Shown: positions 45,714 through 55,083, counted from the stretch's first letter. The stretch: 64,000 nucleotides of DNA from Gordonia zhaorongruii (GCF_007559005.1 NZ_CP041763.1:1396463-1460462); one strand, 5' to 3'. Notes: generated by a model from the sequence alone, not told the origin. Numbers and translations are program-made.

Positions 45714-46646
45714 GTGCTGGGACGATTCTCGGAGCTGACCGCGGACCTGGGCTACCGCGCCGGGTGGGCGGCGGTCCGGTACGCCCCGGAAAGCGTCGCC
45801 CGCAGCACGTTCGACGTGGTCGGCACGTGGGCGGGCAGCCGCCACGGCGGCCCGGCCCAATTACGGGCGAATCTGGCGCGAGTGCTCGGCACGACGCCCG
45901 ATGAGGTGCCGCTCGACATGCTGCAGGCCGCGATGCGGTCGTACGCGAGGTACTGGCGCGAGGCGTTCCGGCTGCCGGCGACCGACCCCGACGACATCGT
46001 CGCCAGTGTGTCGATGACCGACTACGACCGGCAGGTGATCGACGAATCGGTGAAGTCCGGGCGCGGCGTCGTCATGGCGTTGCCCCACTCGGGAAACTGG
46101 GACATCGCGGGCGTCTGGCTGGTGAAGCACTACGGCGCGTTCGCCACAGTGGCCGAACGGCTGAAGCCCGAATCGCTGTTCGAGCAGTTCGTCGACTATC
46201 GCGAGTCGCTCGGGTTCGAGGTGTTTCCGCTGACCGGCGGCGAGCAGCCGCCGTTCGCGACGCTGTCCGATCGTCTGCGGTCCGGTGGACTGGTGTGCCT
46301 GATGGCCGATCGGGACCTCTCGACCAGCGGCGTGCCCGTCACGCTCTTCGGCGAGCCGACGCGTATTCCGGCAGGTTCGGCCAAGCTGGCGATCGAGACG
46401 GGCGCGGTGCTGATCGCCGTGCATCACCGGTACACCGGCGTCGGAACCTCGCATCTGAGCTGCGGGACGGTGATCGACACCGCAGGGGGAGTGGCACCGA
46501 CGGCTCAGCGACTCGCGGACGCGTTCACCCGGGACATCGCGACCGCCCCGGAGGACTGGCACATGCTCCAACCGCTGTGGGAGGCCGACTGGTCGGCCGA
46601 ACGGCGAGCCCGGCTCGGTGTGACCGACGGTCAGGCCGGCGCATGA
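45714..46646 (+). CDS. patA: Phosphatidylinositol mannoside acyltransferase (PatA-like)
   Basis: A 310-residue lipid acyltransferase of the LpxL/HtrB fold. The catalytic motif HSGNWD (HX4D) is near residue 123. LVCLMADRDLSTSGVPVTLFGEPTRIPAGSAKLA is the conserved second region. It acylates the 6-position of mannose on PIM1/PIM2. GTG 45714 is 5 nt after pgsA. The stop overlaps pimA by ATGA. Synteny with Rv2611c supports the name. Confidence 0.9.
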   Translation: MLGRFSELTADLGYRAGWAAVRYAPESVARSTFDVVGTWAGSRHGGPAQLRANLARVLGTTPDEVPLDMLQAAMRSYARYWREAFRLPATDPDDIVASVSMTDYDRQVIDESVKSGRGVVMALPHSGNWDIAGVWLVKHYGAFATVAERLKPESLFEQFVDYRESLGFEVFPLTGGEQPPFATLSDRLRSGGLVCLMADRDLSTSGVPVTLFGEPTRIPAGSAKLAIETGAVLIAVHHRYTGVGTSHLSCGTVIDTAGGVAPTAQRLADAFTRDIATAPEDWHMLQPLWEADWSAERRARLGVTDGQAGA

Positions 46647-47767
46647 GGATCGGCATGATCTGCCCGTACTCGTTCGACGTGCCCGGCGGTGTGCAGGCGC
46701 ACGTGGTCGAGCTCGCGGAGGTGTTCATCGGTCGCGGCCACGAGGTGCGGGTGCTGGCGCCCGCGGGCACCGACGTCGTGCTGCCGGCTTACGTGGACTC
46801 CGCAGGACCGGCGATCGGCATCCCCTACAACGGGTCCGTATCGCGGATCACCTTCTCGCCCAAGGCGTATCAAAGGCTTCGCCGCTGGATCGAGGTCAAC
46901 GACTTCGACGTCCTGCACGTGCACGAACCGAACGCGCCGAGCCTGTCGATGCTGTCGCTGATGGTGGCCACGGGCCCGATCGTCACGACGTTCCACACGG
47001 CGACCACCAGGTCGATGTGGCTGTCGCTGTTCGACTCGGTGCTGCGCCAGTACCGGGAGCGGATCCGCGCCAAGATCGCCGTCTCCGAGCTCGCGCGCCG
47101 CTGGCAGATGGAGTCCCTCGGCAACGACGCGGTGGAGATCCCGAACGGGGTCGACACCGGATCGTTCGCTCACGCGCGGCCGCTCGACGGTTTTCCGCGG
47201 GCGGGTAAGACGGTGATGTTCCTCGGCCGGTTCGACGAACCGCGCAAGGGCATCGACGTGCTGATGCGAGCGCTGCCGCGGATCGTCGATGAATTCCCCG
47301 ACGTGACCGTGCTCGTGGTCGGCGGCGGTAATGAGAAGGCACTGATCCGCCGTGCCGGCGATCTCGCGAGCCACCTGAGGTTCCTGGGCATGGTCGACGA
47401 CGAGACGAAGGCCCGCGCACTGGCCAGCACCGACGTCTACGTCGCACCGAACCTGGGCGGAGAGAGCTTCGGCATCGTGCTCGTGGAGGCGATGGCGGCG
47501 GGCGCAGCGGTGGTCGCCAGCGACCTGGTCGCCTTCTCCCGAGTTCTCGACGGCGGCGAGGCGGGACGCCTGGTATCGACCGGATCTCCGGTCTCGCTCG
47601 CCGCGGAGATCATCGAACTACTGCAGGACGACACGCTGCGCGCCGAATTCGTGGCCCGGGGCCGCGAACGGGCGGCGCTCTACGACTGGTCGCGGGTGGC
47701 CGACCAGATTCAGCACGTCTACGACACCGTCACCCACAACGCCGATCACGTCGTGGTCTCGGACTGA
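46643..47767 (+). CDS. pimA: Phosphatidylinositol alpha-mannosyltransferase PimA
   Basis: A 374-residue GT4 enzyme that puts the first mannose from GDP-mannose on phosphatidylinositol. The N-terminal glycine loop is MICPYSFDVPGGVQAHVVEL. Acceptor-side residues include VHEPNAPS and FHTATTRSMW. The donor site has FLGRFDEPRKG and the EX7E motif GGESFGIVLVEA. It matches mycobacterial PimA (Rv2610c) in length and order. It acts at the inner leaflet; PatA and PgsA encoded just upstream supply its neighbours in the pathway. Confidence 0.94.
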   Translation: MRIGMICPYSFDVPGGVQAHVVELAEVFIGRGHEVRVLAPAGTDVVLPAYVDSAGPAIGIPYNGSVSRITFSPKAYQRLRRWIEVNDFDVLHVHEPNAPSLSMLSLMVATGPIVTTFHTATTRSMWLSLFDSVLRQYRERIRAKIAVSELARRWQMESLGNDAVEIPNGVDTGSFAHARPLDGFPRAGKTVMFLGRFDEPRKGIDVLMRALPRIVDEFPDVTVLVVGGGNEKALIRRAGDLASHLRFLGMVDDETKARALASTDVYVAPNLGGESFGIVLVEAMAAGAAVVASDLVAFSRVLDGGEAGRLVSTGSPVSLAAEIIELLQDDTLRAEFVARGRERAALYDWSRVADQIQHVYDTVTHNADHVVVSD

Positions 47768-47781
47768 CGGGGACTGCGCAC

Positions 47782-48291
47782 ATGACCACTTCCACGATCG
47801 TCGCTCTCGCCGTGGCGATCGCCGTTGCGCTCCTGGTGTGGCTGGTGGTCCTGTCGGCGACGCGGGCCTCGCGGATGGACCGCCTGAACATTCGCGTCGA
47901 CCTCGCCCGGCAAGCCCTGCACACGGCTCTGGATCGACGGGCGGTGGTGGCACGTGCGATCGCCGCTGCCGATCCGCACGACCCGCTGTCGCCGGCGCTC
48001 ACCGCGGCGGCCGACCACGCCGAGGGCGCGGACCAGGCGGCACGCGAGGCAGCGGAGAACCGACTCTCCTCGGTGCTCGGACAGACCGATCCCGAGCGGC
48101 GCGTGCCCGCCTTGACCGCGGAGCTGGCCGATGCCCAGATTCGGGTCGCGATGGCCCGGCGGTTCTACAACGACGCAGTGCGTGATGCCCGGGCACTCGG
48201 CGGGCGGCGGATGGTCCGGTGGCTGCATCTCGCCGGTCATTCGGTACGCCCGGACTTCTTCGAGATCACCGAGCGCGTCACCAGGGACTAG
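47782..48291 (+). CDS. Small LemA-like membrane protein (N-terminal part of Rv2609c)
   Basis: A 169-residue protein. One N-terminal transmembrane helix ([19 protein letters not shown]) is followed by long helices with [30 protein letters not shown] and [26 protein letters not shown]. The pattern resembles LemA. The mycobacterial gene in this place, Rv2609c, is longer and carries a NUDIX domain, which is absent here. It follows pimA after 14 nt and probably shares its operon. Function unknown. Confidence 0.7.
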   Translation: MTTSTIVALAVAIAVALLVWLVVLSATRASRMDRLNIRVDLARQALHTALDRRAVVARAIAAADPHDPLSPALTAAADHAEGADQAAREAAENRLSSVLGQTDPERRVPALTAELADAQIRVAMARRFYNDAVRDARALGGRRMVRWLHLAGHSVRPDFFEITERVTRD

Positions 48292-48400
48292 CGTCGGCGT
48301 GGTGCACATCTCCCACGACGTACCCGGCGTTGGGCGCGCCCGTGACTATCGGGTTTACTTGTGGGGTCAGTTCTCATCAGAAAATCAGGAGCACCGCACA

Positions 48401-49306
48401 GTGACCACCGATCCTCAGAACGCACCGGCAACCGGCACCGCGCGAGTCAAGCGCGGCATGGCCGAGATGCTGAAGGGCGGCGTCATCATGGACGTGGTCA
48501 CGCCGGAGCAGGCGAAGATCGCCGAAGACGCGGGTGCCGTCGCCGTGATGGCGCTGGAGCGCGTTCCTGCCGACATCCGCGCGCAGGGCGGCGTATCCCG
48601 CATGAGCGATCCCGACATGATCGACGGGATCATCAGCACCGTCTCGATCCCGGTGATGGCCAAGGCCCGCATCGGTCACTTCGTGGAGGCTCAGGTGCTG
48701 CAGAGCCTCGGCGTCGACTACATCGACGAGTCCGAGGTGCTGACTCCCGCCGACTTCGAGAACCACATCGACAAGTTCGCGTTCACCGTGCCGTTCGTCT
48801 GCGGAGCCACCAACCTGGGTGAGGCGCTTCGTCGCATCACCGAGGGGGCGGCGATGATCCGTTCGAAAGGCGAGGCCGGGACCGGCGACGTGTCGAACGC
48901 GACCACGCACATGCGCCAGATCCGCCAGCAGATCCGTCGCCTCTCGTCGCTGCCCGAGGACGAGCTGTACGTGGCTGCCAAGGAACTGCAGGCGCCGTAC
49001 GATCTCGTCTTCGAGGTCGCCAAGGCAGGCAAGCTCCCCGTCACATTGTTCACCGCCGGTGGCATCGCGACCCCGGCCGACGCGGCGATGATGATGCAAC
49101 TCGGAGCCGAGGGCGTGTTCGTCGGATCCGGCATCTTCAAGTCCGGGAATCCGGCCCAGCGTGCGCAGGCGATCGTCAAGGCCACGACATTCCACGATGA
49201 CCCGGATGTGCTCGCCGACGTATCCCGCGGCCTCGGTGAGGCTATGGTCGGCATCAACGTCGACGACATTCCGCAGCCGCACCGTCTCGCCGAGCGCGGT
49301 TGGTGA
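48401..49306 (+). CDS. pdxS: Pyridoxal 5'-phosphate synthase, lyase subunit PdxS
   Basis: A 301-residue TIM-barrel enzyme that forms PLP from ribose 5-phosphate, glyceraldehyde 3-phosphate and ammonia from PdxT. The N-terminal [35 protein letters not shown] holds the first-substrate Asp. The catalytic Lys is in [29 protein letters not shown] and [23 protein letters not shown] are also diagnostic. AGGAG at 48387-48391 precedes GTG 48401. The partner pdxT lies 5 kb away instead of close by. Confidence 0.95.
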   Translation: MTTDPQNAPATGTARVKRGMAEMLKGGVIMDVVTPEQAKIAEDAGAVAVMALERVPADIRAQGGVSRMSDPDMIDGIISTVSIPVMAKARIGHFVEAQVLQSLGVDYIDESEVLTPADFENHIDKFAFTVPFVCGATNLGEALRRITEGAAMIRSKGEAGTGDVSNATTHMRQIRQQIRRLSSLPEDELYVAAKELQAPYDLVFEVAKAGKLPVTLFTAGGIATPADAAMMMQLGAEGVFVGSGIFKSGNPAQRAQAIVKATTFHDDPDVLADVSRGLGEAMVGINVDDIPQPHRLAERGW

Positions 49307-49337
49307 CGGAACGACCCCGCCAGAGGGAGAGGTGAGC

Positions 49338-50126
49338 ATGGACGACGAGACCGTGATCCTGCGCGATCAAGCGCAGACCGGCCAGGACCTGGTCGGCGAT
49401 GTCACCGTCGATTGGGCGGTCGTCTGTCACGTCGGCCGTGTCCGGGAGGCCAACGAGGACGCCGCCCTCGCCCTGCCCGGCCGGTACTCGGTCGCGGACG
49501 GCATGGGCGGCCACGACAGCGGCGAGCTCGCGAGCGAGGCCGCGCTGCGGACGCTCGCGGGAGCTCCCGTGGCGCAGGACTTCGCCGGCACGCGAAGCGC
49601 CATCTCCGATCTCCTGCACGCAGCTCAGGAGGAGATCGGGACGTTCGGATCCGATACGGGCCGTCGAGCGGGCACCACGGCGACCGGTGTGGTCCTCGCC
49701 GAAGGCGATGACGGGCCCGCCTGGGTGGCCTTCAACATCGGGGATTCGCGCACGTACCTGTACTCGCAGGGTTCGCTCAATCAGGTGAGCGTCGATCACT
49801 CGCAGGTGCAGGAACTCGTCGAGGCCGGATACCTGACTCCGGAACAGGCGCGCGTCGACTCCCGGCGCAACGTGATCACACGCGCGCTCGGAGCCGGGAT
49901 GGCGGAGCCGATCGCCGATTACTTCGCGTTCGCCGCGGTCCCGGGCGACGTGGTCCTGCTCTGCTCGGACGGACTGGACGGCGAACTCGAGGACACCGAG
50001 ATCGCCGAGCTCGTGGAGGAAGCGGACGGTGACGTCGAGAAGGCGGCGGCCGCGCTCGTGGAGACCGCACTGGAGAGGGGCGCCCACGACAACGTCACGG
50101 TCATCACGTTGTCCGTGAGTCGATAA
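49338..50126 (+). CDS. PP2C family serine/threonine protein phosphatase, soluble
   Basis: A 262-residue Mn/Mg phosphatase. Metal and phosphate residues are all present: VREANEDAAL, SVADGMGGHDSG, NIGDSRTYLY, LLCSDGLDGEL and GAHDNVTVITL. There is no transmembrane segment, so it is not the membrane PstP. GAGAGG supports ATG 49338. It is 2 nt from the FHA gene, which suggests a joint phospho-signalling unit. No kinase gene lies in the window, so the phosphorylated partner is elsewhere. Confidence 0.92.
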   Translation: MDDETVILRDQAQTGQDLVGDVTVDWAVVCHVGRVREANEDAALALPGRYSVADGMGGHDSGELASEAALRTLAGAPVAQDFAGTRSAISDLLHAAQEEIGTFGSDTGRRAGTTATGVVLAEGDDGPAWVAFNIGDSRTYLYSQGSLNQVSVDHSQVQELVEAGYLTPEQARVDSRRNVITRALGAGMAEPIADYFAFAAVPGDVVLLCSDGLDGELEDTEIAELVEEADGDVEKAAAALVETALERGAHDNVTVITLSVSR

Positions 50127-50128
50127 CG

Positions 50129-50860
50129 GTGCATTCCGGAGCCGACGGGACGACATTCGTCGAGTTCTGCGGTGAACGTTTTCCGGTGGTCTCCGGGCAT
50201 CCGTTCTACATCGGCCGCGAGGCCACCCTGACGGTGGACGACAATCCGTACCTGCATCGCCGGTTCCTGGTGCTGCACGATGAGAACGCGATGTGGTGGC
50301 TCACCAATCTCGGGACGCATCTGTCGGCCACGGTGACTGCGGCCGATCTCGGGTTCACTGCGACTCTCGGGCCGGGCGCGCGGATGCCGCTGGTTTTCGG
50401 CCGCACGAGCGTCGTGTTCAGTGCGGGGCCCACCACTTACGAACTTCAGGTCCAGGCGGGAACGCCGGTCGGGGCGCCGCCGCACGGCGACACCGGCGTC
50501 GGAGGAGACACCACGCGCGGAGTACCGAACTTCACCGAGAGCCAGAAGCTCGCGGTGCTGGTTCTGGCAGAGGCGATACTGACGCGCGACGGTACCGGCG
50601 CGTCCGCGATCCCGAGCTCGGCACAGGCGGCGGCCCGGTTGGGCTGGTCGCTGACGAAGTTCAACCGGAAGCTCGACAACGTCTGCGACAAACTGGACCT
50701 GATCGGCGTTCCGGGAATGCGTGCAGGAGGAGGGAGATTAGCTTCCAATCGCCGTCTCCGGCTCGTCGAGTACGGTCTGTCGACCGGTTTGATCGCGCGT
50801 GGGGACCTGCCGATGCTCGATCGGGAGCTCTCGCGAAATATTCCTCCTGACCTGCATTGA
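50129..50860 (+). CDS. FHA domain protein with C-terminal winged-helix-like region
   Basis: A 243-residue protein. Residues 10-110 look like an FHA domain: YIGREATLTVDDNPYLHRRFLVLHD and MWWLTNLGTHL. The usual SxxH phosphothreonine-contact Ser is absent (YLHRR). A linker (THGDTGVGGDT type) leads to a helical domain with TESQKLAVLVLAEAIL, SSAQAAARLGWSLTKFNRKLDNVCDKL, which looks like a winged helix-turn-helix. It could connect phosphorylation state to DNA or to a partner protein. GTG 50129 follows the PP2C gene by 2 nt. Confidence 0.75.
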   Translation: MHSGADGTTFVEFCGERFPVVSGHPFYIGREATLTVDDNPYLHRRFLVLHDENAMWWLTNLGTHLSATVTAADLGFTATLGPGARMPLVFGRTSVVFSAGPTTYELQVQAGTPVGAPPHGDTGVGGDTTRGVPNFTESQKLAVLVLAEAILTRDGTGASAIPSSAQAAARLGWSLTKFNRKLDNVCDKLDLIGVPGMRAGGGRLASNRRLRLVEYGLSTGLIARGDLPMLDRELSRNIPPDLH

Positions 50861-50865
50861 AGCCG

Positions 50866-50881
50866 TGGGTAGTTCTACCCA
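50866..50881. promoter_or_regulatory. Palindrome upstream of the LuxR-type gene
   Basis: TGGGTAGTTCTACCCA is an exact inverted repeat with 7-bp arms around TT. It abuts the -35 region of the promoter below and is a candidate operator for the LuxR-type protein or the FHA protein. Confidence 0.5.
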
Positions 50882-50910
50882 TTGTGGGGGTGTGCGCCCG
50901 GTCATAGTGT
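50882..50910 (+). promoter_or_regulatory. Promoter of the LuxR-type gene
   Basis: TTGTGG (50882-50887) and TAGTGT (50905-50910) are 17 nt apart. The start near 50917 gives a leader of about 47 nt, with AAGGGAAG before the ATG. Confidence 0.5.
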
Positions 50911-50963
50911 CCTTCTCAACACCCGGTGACCAACCGGAACAGGTTTGAGAAAGGGAAGATTCG

Positions 50964-51425
50964 ATGACCGTCACCGCGATCGGAACCGCAGCCCACTACC
51001 AGCCCGCCGGGCGCTCGAGAGCGATTCGACCCTCCGTATCCGCGTCACGAACCGTCGCCGAACGGCGCCGTAGCGAGGCACTGGCCCGGCTGAGTTCGCG
51101 CGTGATGCCATTACCCGGTCAGCCGATGCACATCGAACGGCAGACGGTTCGCCGCTCGTGTACTGCACCGGTCACCGATCCGGCGCTACCCGAGCTGCCG
51201 CGTCCGATGCTGACCGACAGGGAGGTCGAGGTGCTGCGCACCTGGCTGATGGTCGATTCCAAGCCGGCGTGCGGTCAGACGCTGCACATCTCGCTCGGCA
51301 CGGTGAACACGCACCTGACGCGCATCCGTGCCAAGTACGCCGACATCGGGCGAGCGGCGTCGACGAAGGCCGCCCTGGTGGCTCGGGCCATTCAGGACGA
51401 CATCGTCGACATCGAGGAGCTGTGA
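50964..51425 (+). CDS. LuxR-type helix-turn-helix regulator, short
   Basis: A 153-residue protein. The N-terminal 80 residues are basic and probably disordered. The C-terminal LuxR/GerE domain is clear: LTDREVEVLRTWL, then QTLHISLGTVNTHLTRIRAKYADIGRA. There is no receiver or sensor domain. The gene has its own promoter with a palindrome at 50866-50881. Such short LuxR proteins next to FHA and PP2C genes suggest control by phosphorylation, but that is inference. Confidence 0.82.
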   Translation: MTVTAIGTAAHYQPAGRSRAIRPSVSASRTVAERRRSEALARLSSRVMPLPGQPMHIERQTVRRSCTAPVTDPALPELPRPMLTDREVEVLRTWLMVDSKPACGQTLHISLGTVNTHLTRIRAKYADIGRAASTKAALVARAIQDDIVDIEEL

Positions 51426-51443
51426 CTCCGGCAGTGCTCGAGT

Positions 51444-53432
51444 TCAGCGGTGCTGGATCATCGGGACATCGAGGGCGACTGCCGGTACGCCGAAGGCGTC
51501 CACCAGTTCCTGGGCGTGCGGACGCAGCGTGCCGCACAGATCGTTGACGCCGCGGCGAATGGCCTTGGCGCGCTCGACGCTGACGTGGCGGTGCATGAGG
51601 AACCAGCCCATGTCGTCCTCGAGCAGTGAGTACACGAAGAGATCCCGGACGCGCTTGAGAACGGTCCGGGTCTCCTTGTCCTCGACGTGCCCGATCGCGT
51701 CGATCACCATCTCCAGCACGATGCGCTCGATGTGCGCGTCGCCCACCTTGATCAGGTGGTCCTGAGTCTCGGTGAACACCTCCTGCGCGTCGGCGTCGTC
51801 GTCCTGAGCCCGGCGCATGCGCGCAGCTGCGGTGCGCAGCAGGTGGTCCTCACGGTTGCGCAGCAAACGGAGCTGGGTGCCGGGGTGCGTCAGTTCGCTG
51901 TTCTCCGGATCCTCGTCGGAGTCGTCCATCAGTGTCTGCACCACCTGACGAGCCGCGGTCTTCTCCAATGCGGTGTCCTTGACGGTGCTCGCGATGAACC
52001 GGATCCAGCCGACCGCGTCCAGTCCGCTGATGTCGTCGGCGTAAGCGGTGAGCAGGTTCTTCGCCACGAGTTGACGCAGGATGAGGTTGTCGCCCTCGAA
52101 TGTGGTGAAGACGTCGATGTCGCCGCGCAGCTCGGGCAGACGGTTCTCCGAGATGTACCCGGCGCCGCCGCAGGCCTCGCGGGCCTCCGCGATGGCGCGG
52201 GACGCGAGTTCGGTGTGGCCGGCCTTGATGGCGGCCGCCTTGACCTCGAGCTTGCGCACCACGTCGGGATCGACATCGGCGGGATCCGCCGACTGAACCT
52301 CGTGGAGTTCGCCGACCACCTCGTTCTGCGCGATGGCGAAGGCGTACGCCCTGGCGACCAGAGGCAGCAGACGGCGCTGGTGAGCGCGGTAGTCGAGCAG
52401 GACCAGCTCGTCGTCGGATTCCGGCCCGGAGAACTGACGGCGCACGAGCGAGTAGTTGACGGCGAGGTTGATGCCGAGACGACCTGCGGCGCCACCGGCC
52501 GCGCCGACCGTCACACGGCCGCGGATGAGCGTGCCGAGCATCGTGAAGAAGCGGCGGTTGTCCGACTCGATGTCGCTCGAGTACGTGCCATCGGCCGCCA
52601 CGTCGGCGTACCGGTTGAGCAGGTCCTCGGCAGGGATGCGCACGTGATCGAAGACGATCCGCCCGTTGTCGACGCCGGGAAGCCCGCCCTTGGGGCCGCA
52701 GTCGGATGTCGTGACGCCGGGCAGGTCGTTGCCGTCGGCGTCGCGGATCGCGACGACGAAGCAGTGGACGCCGTAACTCTTGGCCTCCTCGCCCGGGGCC
52801 GCGGTGATGAGCTGTGCGAAGACCGTCGCGTAGCGCGCGTGCTGTGCCGCACCGCCGATGAAGTCCTTGCGCGAACCATCAGTGGGCGAATGGATCTCGA
52901 ACTCCTGCGTCTGCGGCAGATACGTGGCGGTCGTCTCGAGCGCCTGGACGTTGGAGCCGTGACCGGTCTCGGTCATCGCGAAGCAGCCCATCACGTCCAG
53001 GTCGATGAGGCCGGGCACGTACTTCTCGTGATGCCGCTTGGTACCGAGGTTCTCGATCGCGCCACCGAACAGGCCCCACTGGACACCGGCCTTCACCATG
53101 AGGGAGAGGTCTCCGTAACCCAGGGCCTCGATGGCGGTGACCGCAGCGCCGACGTCGCCTGTGCCGCCGTGCTCCTTGCGGAAACCGTCCGCCGGGAAGC
53201 CGAGCGGAACCATGTCCCGCATCTGGTCGAGCATCCGGGCCCGGTACTCCTCGGAGGACAGATCGGCTCGGGGAACGATGCCACCGGACTGGATCTGGTC
53301 GCGGACGACGTCGCGGGTGCGAGCCCAACGGCCGTCGAGGACGGTCTGCAGATTCTTCGTGAGAGCGGTGCGAGCAGGGGCTGCGGATGTGCCGTCGGTA
53401 GGTGCGGCCGTGTCCGTGTCGATGTCCGTCAT
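51444..53432 (-). CDS. Acyl-CoA dehydrogenase/oxidase family protein
   Basis: A 662-residue FAD enzyme of the acyl-CoA oxidase type. The flavin-binding region is CFAMTETGHGSNVQALETTATY. Later motifs are RRQFSG, EAREACGGAGYISENRL and TTFEGDNLILRQLVAKNLL, the last with the probable catalytic Glu. The C terminus is about 200 residues longer than simple acyl-CoA dehydrogenases, as in oxidases. ATG 53432 is supported by TACTGT 7 nt upstream. It converges on the LuxR gene and diverges from tesB, so it may be regulated with the thioesterase. Confidence 0.87.
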   Translation of the reverse strand: MTDIDTDTAAPTDGTSAAPARTALTKNLQTVLDGRWARTRDVVRDQIQSGGIVPRADLSSEEYRARMLDQMRDMVPLGFPADGFRKEHGGTGDVGAAVTAIEALGYGDLSLMVKAGVQWGLFGGAIENLGTKRHHEKYVPGLIDLDVMGCFAMTETGHGSNVQALETTATYLPQTQEFEIHSPTDGSRKDFIGGAAQHARYATVFAQLITAAPGEEAKSYGVHCFVVAIRDADGNDLPGVTTSDCGPKGGLPGVDNGRIVFDHVRIPAEDLLNRYADVAADGTYSSDIESDNRRFFTMLGTLIRGRVTVGAAGGAAGRLGINLAVNYSLVRRQFSGPESDDELVLLDYRAHQRRLLPLVARAYAFAIAQNEVVGELHEVQSADPADVDPDVVRKLEVKAAAIKAGHTELASRAIAEAREACGGAGYISENRLPELRGDIDVFTTFEGDNLILRQLVAKNLLTAYADDISGLDAVGWIRFIASTVKDTALEKTAARQVVQTLMDDSDEDPENSELTHPGTQLRLLRNREDHLLRTAAARMRRAQDDDADAQEVFTETQDHLIKVGDAHIERIVLEMVIDAIGHVEDKETRTVLKRVRDLFVYSLLEDDMGWFLMHRHVSVERAKAIRRGVNDLCGTLRPHAQELVDAFGVPAVALDVPMIQHR

Positions 53433-53439
53433 GATGCCG

Positions 53440-53445
53440 ACAGTA
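53440..53445 (-). promoter_or_regulatory. Leaderless-type -10 element of the acyl-CoA oxidase-like gene
   Basis: TACTGT on the minus strand ends 7 nt before ATG 53432. Confidence 0.45.
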
Positions 53446-53490
53446 CCCACTGCGGCGGGGCCTTCGCAGAGGAGCGGAGAGCGTATGAGG

Positions 53491-53496
53491 GATAAT
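53491..53496 (+). promoter_or_regulatory. Leaderless-type -10 element of tesB
   Basis: GATAAT ends 7 nt before GTG 53504. Confidence 0.45.
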
Positions 53497-53503
53497 CGGA
53501 GAC

Positions 53504-54364
53504 GTGGCTGACATCGAAGACATTCTGTCCGTCGAGCGCATCGACGAGGACATCTATCGCGGCGGTGCGTTCGCGAGTGCGCTCCGGCGGACATTCGGGG
53601 GACAGGTGGCCGGGCAGGCACTCGTCGCGGCGACCCGCACCGTGTCATCCGAGTTCGCCGTGCATTCGCTGCACGGCTACTTCCTGCGGCCGGGGAAGCC
53701 GGACCAGCCGGCCATATACCTCGTCGACCGGATCCGTGACGGACGGTCGTTCGTCACGCGCCGAGTGAACGGCGTGCAGAACGGCGAGACGATCTTCTCG
53801 ATGTCGGCGTCGTTCCACGTCGCCGGGGACGAGGGCATCGAGCACCAGGACCAGATGCCGCCCGCACCCGAACCGGAGAGCCTGCCGGACCGTTTGGGCG
53901 ACCTCGACGATCCGGAGCATCTGCTGTTCAGCGAGTGGGACAACTTCGACATCCGAATCGTTCCGCACGACGAGCTCGCCCGGTACGACAGCTTCGCCGC
54001 CCAGCAGCGGGTCTGGTTCCGCTATCGCAAGCCGTTGCCCGACGATCAGCTGCTCCACGTGTGCACCCTTGCGTACATGAGTGACATGACGCTTCTCGGT
54101 TCGGCGCGGGTGGCGCATCCGGGAGCGCACGTGCAGAGCGCCTCACTCGACCATGCGATGTGGTTCCTGCGCCGGTTCCGGGCCGACGAGTGGCTGCTGT
54201 ACGACCAGACGTCGCCGTCGGCCGGTGGTGCGCGCGCACTCACCCAGGGGCGGATCTTCGACCGGTCGGGCCGAATGGTCGCGGCGGTGACGCAGGAGGG
54301 GCTCGCCCGTACCGGGGTACCCGACTCGATCGCCAGCGTCACGACATCGGATCGGAAGGCGTGA
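53504..54364 (+). CDS. tesB: Acyl-CoA thioesterase II (TesB family)
   Basis: A 286-residue double hot-dog thioesterase that releases free fatty acid from acyl-CoA. The first hot-dog has [26 protein letters not shown] and [15 protein letters not shown]. The second has [54 protein letters not shown], with the catalytic Asp, Gln and Thr/Ser region. Mycobacterial tesB2 (Rv2605c) occupies the same place beside pdxT. The stop overlaps pdxT by GTGA. Confidence 0.93.
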   Translation: MADIEDILSVERIDEDIYRGGAFASALRRTFGGQVAGQALVAATRTVSSEFAVHSLHGYFLRPGKPDQPAIYLVDRIRDGRSFVTRRVNGVQNGETIFSMSASFHVAGDEGIEHQDQMPPAPEPESLPDRLGDLDDPEHLLFSEWDNFDIRIVPHDELARYDSFAAQQRVWFRYRKPLPDDQLLHVCTLAYMSDMTLLGSARVAHPGAHVQSASLDHAMWFLRRFRADEWLLYDQTSPSAGGARALTQGRIFDRSGRMVAAVTQEGLARTGVPDSIASVTTSDRKA

Positions 54365-54972
54365 CGGCGACGATCGGCGTGCTCGCGCTGCAGGGCGATG
54401 TGCGCGAGCACGTCGCAGCGTTGCACGAGAGCGGCGCGTACGCGCTCCCGGTCCGCCGAGCGAGCGAGCTGGAACGGGTCGACGGCCTGGTGATCCCGGG
54501 TGGCGAGTCGACGACCATGAGCAACCTGCTCGGGGTGTTCGATCTGTACGACCCGCTGGTCGACAGGTTGCGCGACGGGATGCCCGCCTACGGATCGTGC
54601 GCAGGCATGATCATGCTCGGGTCGCGGATCCTCGACACCAGGTCCGACGCCCGGCATCTCGACGCACTCGACATCACCGTCCGGAGGAACGCGTTCGGCC
54701 GCCAGGTCGCCTCGTTCGAGACGGACCTGGCGTTCACCGGCATCACCGATCTGCCGGACGCGGAGCCGATGCGCGCGGTGTTCATCAGGGCGCCGTGGGT
54801 CGAGACGGTGGGCGCGGGCGTCGAGGTCCTCGCCACCGTGCCGGACGGTCCTGCGGCCGGGCGCGTCGTCGCGGTGCGTGAGCGAAACGTGCTGGCCACC
54901 TCGTTCCACCCGGAGGTGACCGGCGATCATCGCGTGCACCGGTACTTCGTCGACATGGTCGGCGCAGCGTAG
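54361..54972 (+). CDS. pdxT: Pyridoxal 5'-phosphate synthase, glutaminase subunit PdxT
   Basis: A 203-residue class I glutaminase giving ammonia to PdxS. The N-terminal [13 protein letters not shown], the glutamine-site [13 protein letters not shown], the nucleophile Cys in [10 protein letters not shown], and the His-Glu dyad in [12 protein letters not shown] are all present. GTG 54361 overlaps tesB. Another TAGAAT at 54970-54975 could start yebC transcription. Confidence 0.94.
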   Translation: MTATIGVLALQGDVREHVAALHESGAYALPVRRASELERVDGLVIPGGESTTMSNLLGVFDLYDPLVDRLRDGMPAYGSCAGMIMLGSRILDTRSDARHLDALDITVRRNAFGRQVASFETDLAFTGITDLPDAEPMRAVFIRAPWVETVGAGVEVLATVPDGPAAGRVVAVRERNVLATSFHPEVTGDHRVHRYFVDMVGAA

Positions 54973-55083
54973 AATTCCCGGCGCGTCACCGATCGGCGAG
55001 CGACGTGCCCCCGTGAGAACCACCGGGCGACTCCGGAACTCCGGCGCCGGGCGACGTATGACAAGACGGAAGGAACCACCACC

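Noticed and set aside
51687..53495. 602-codon plus-strand open frame over the acyl-CoA oxidase-like gene
   Set aside because: Antisense shadow; the minus-strand protein has clear FAD and catalytic motifs.
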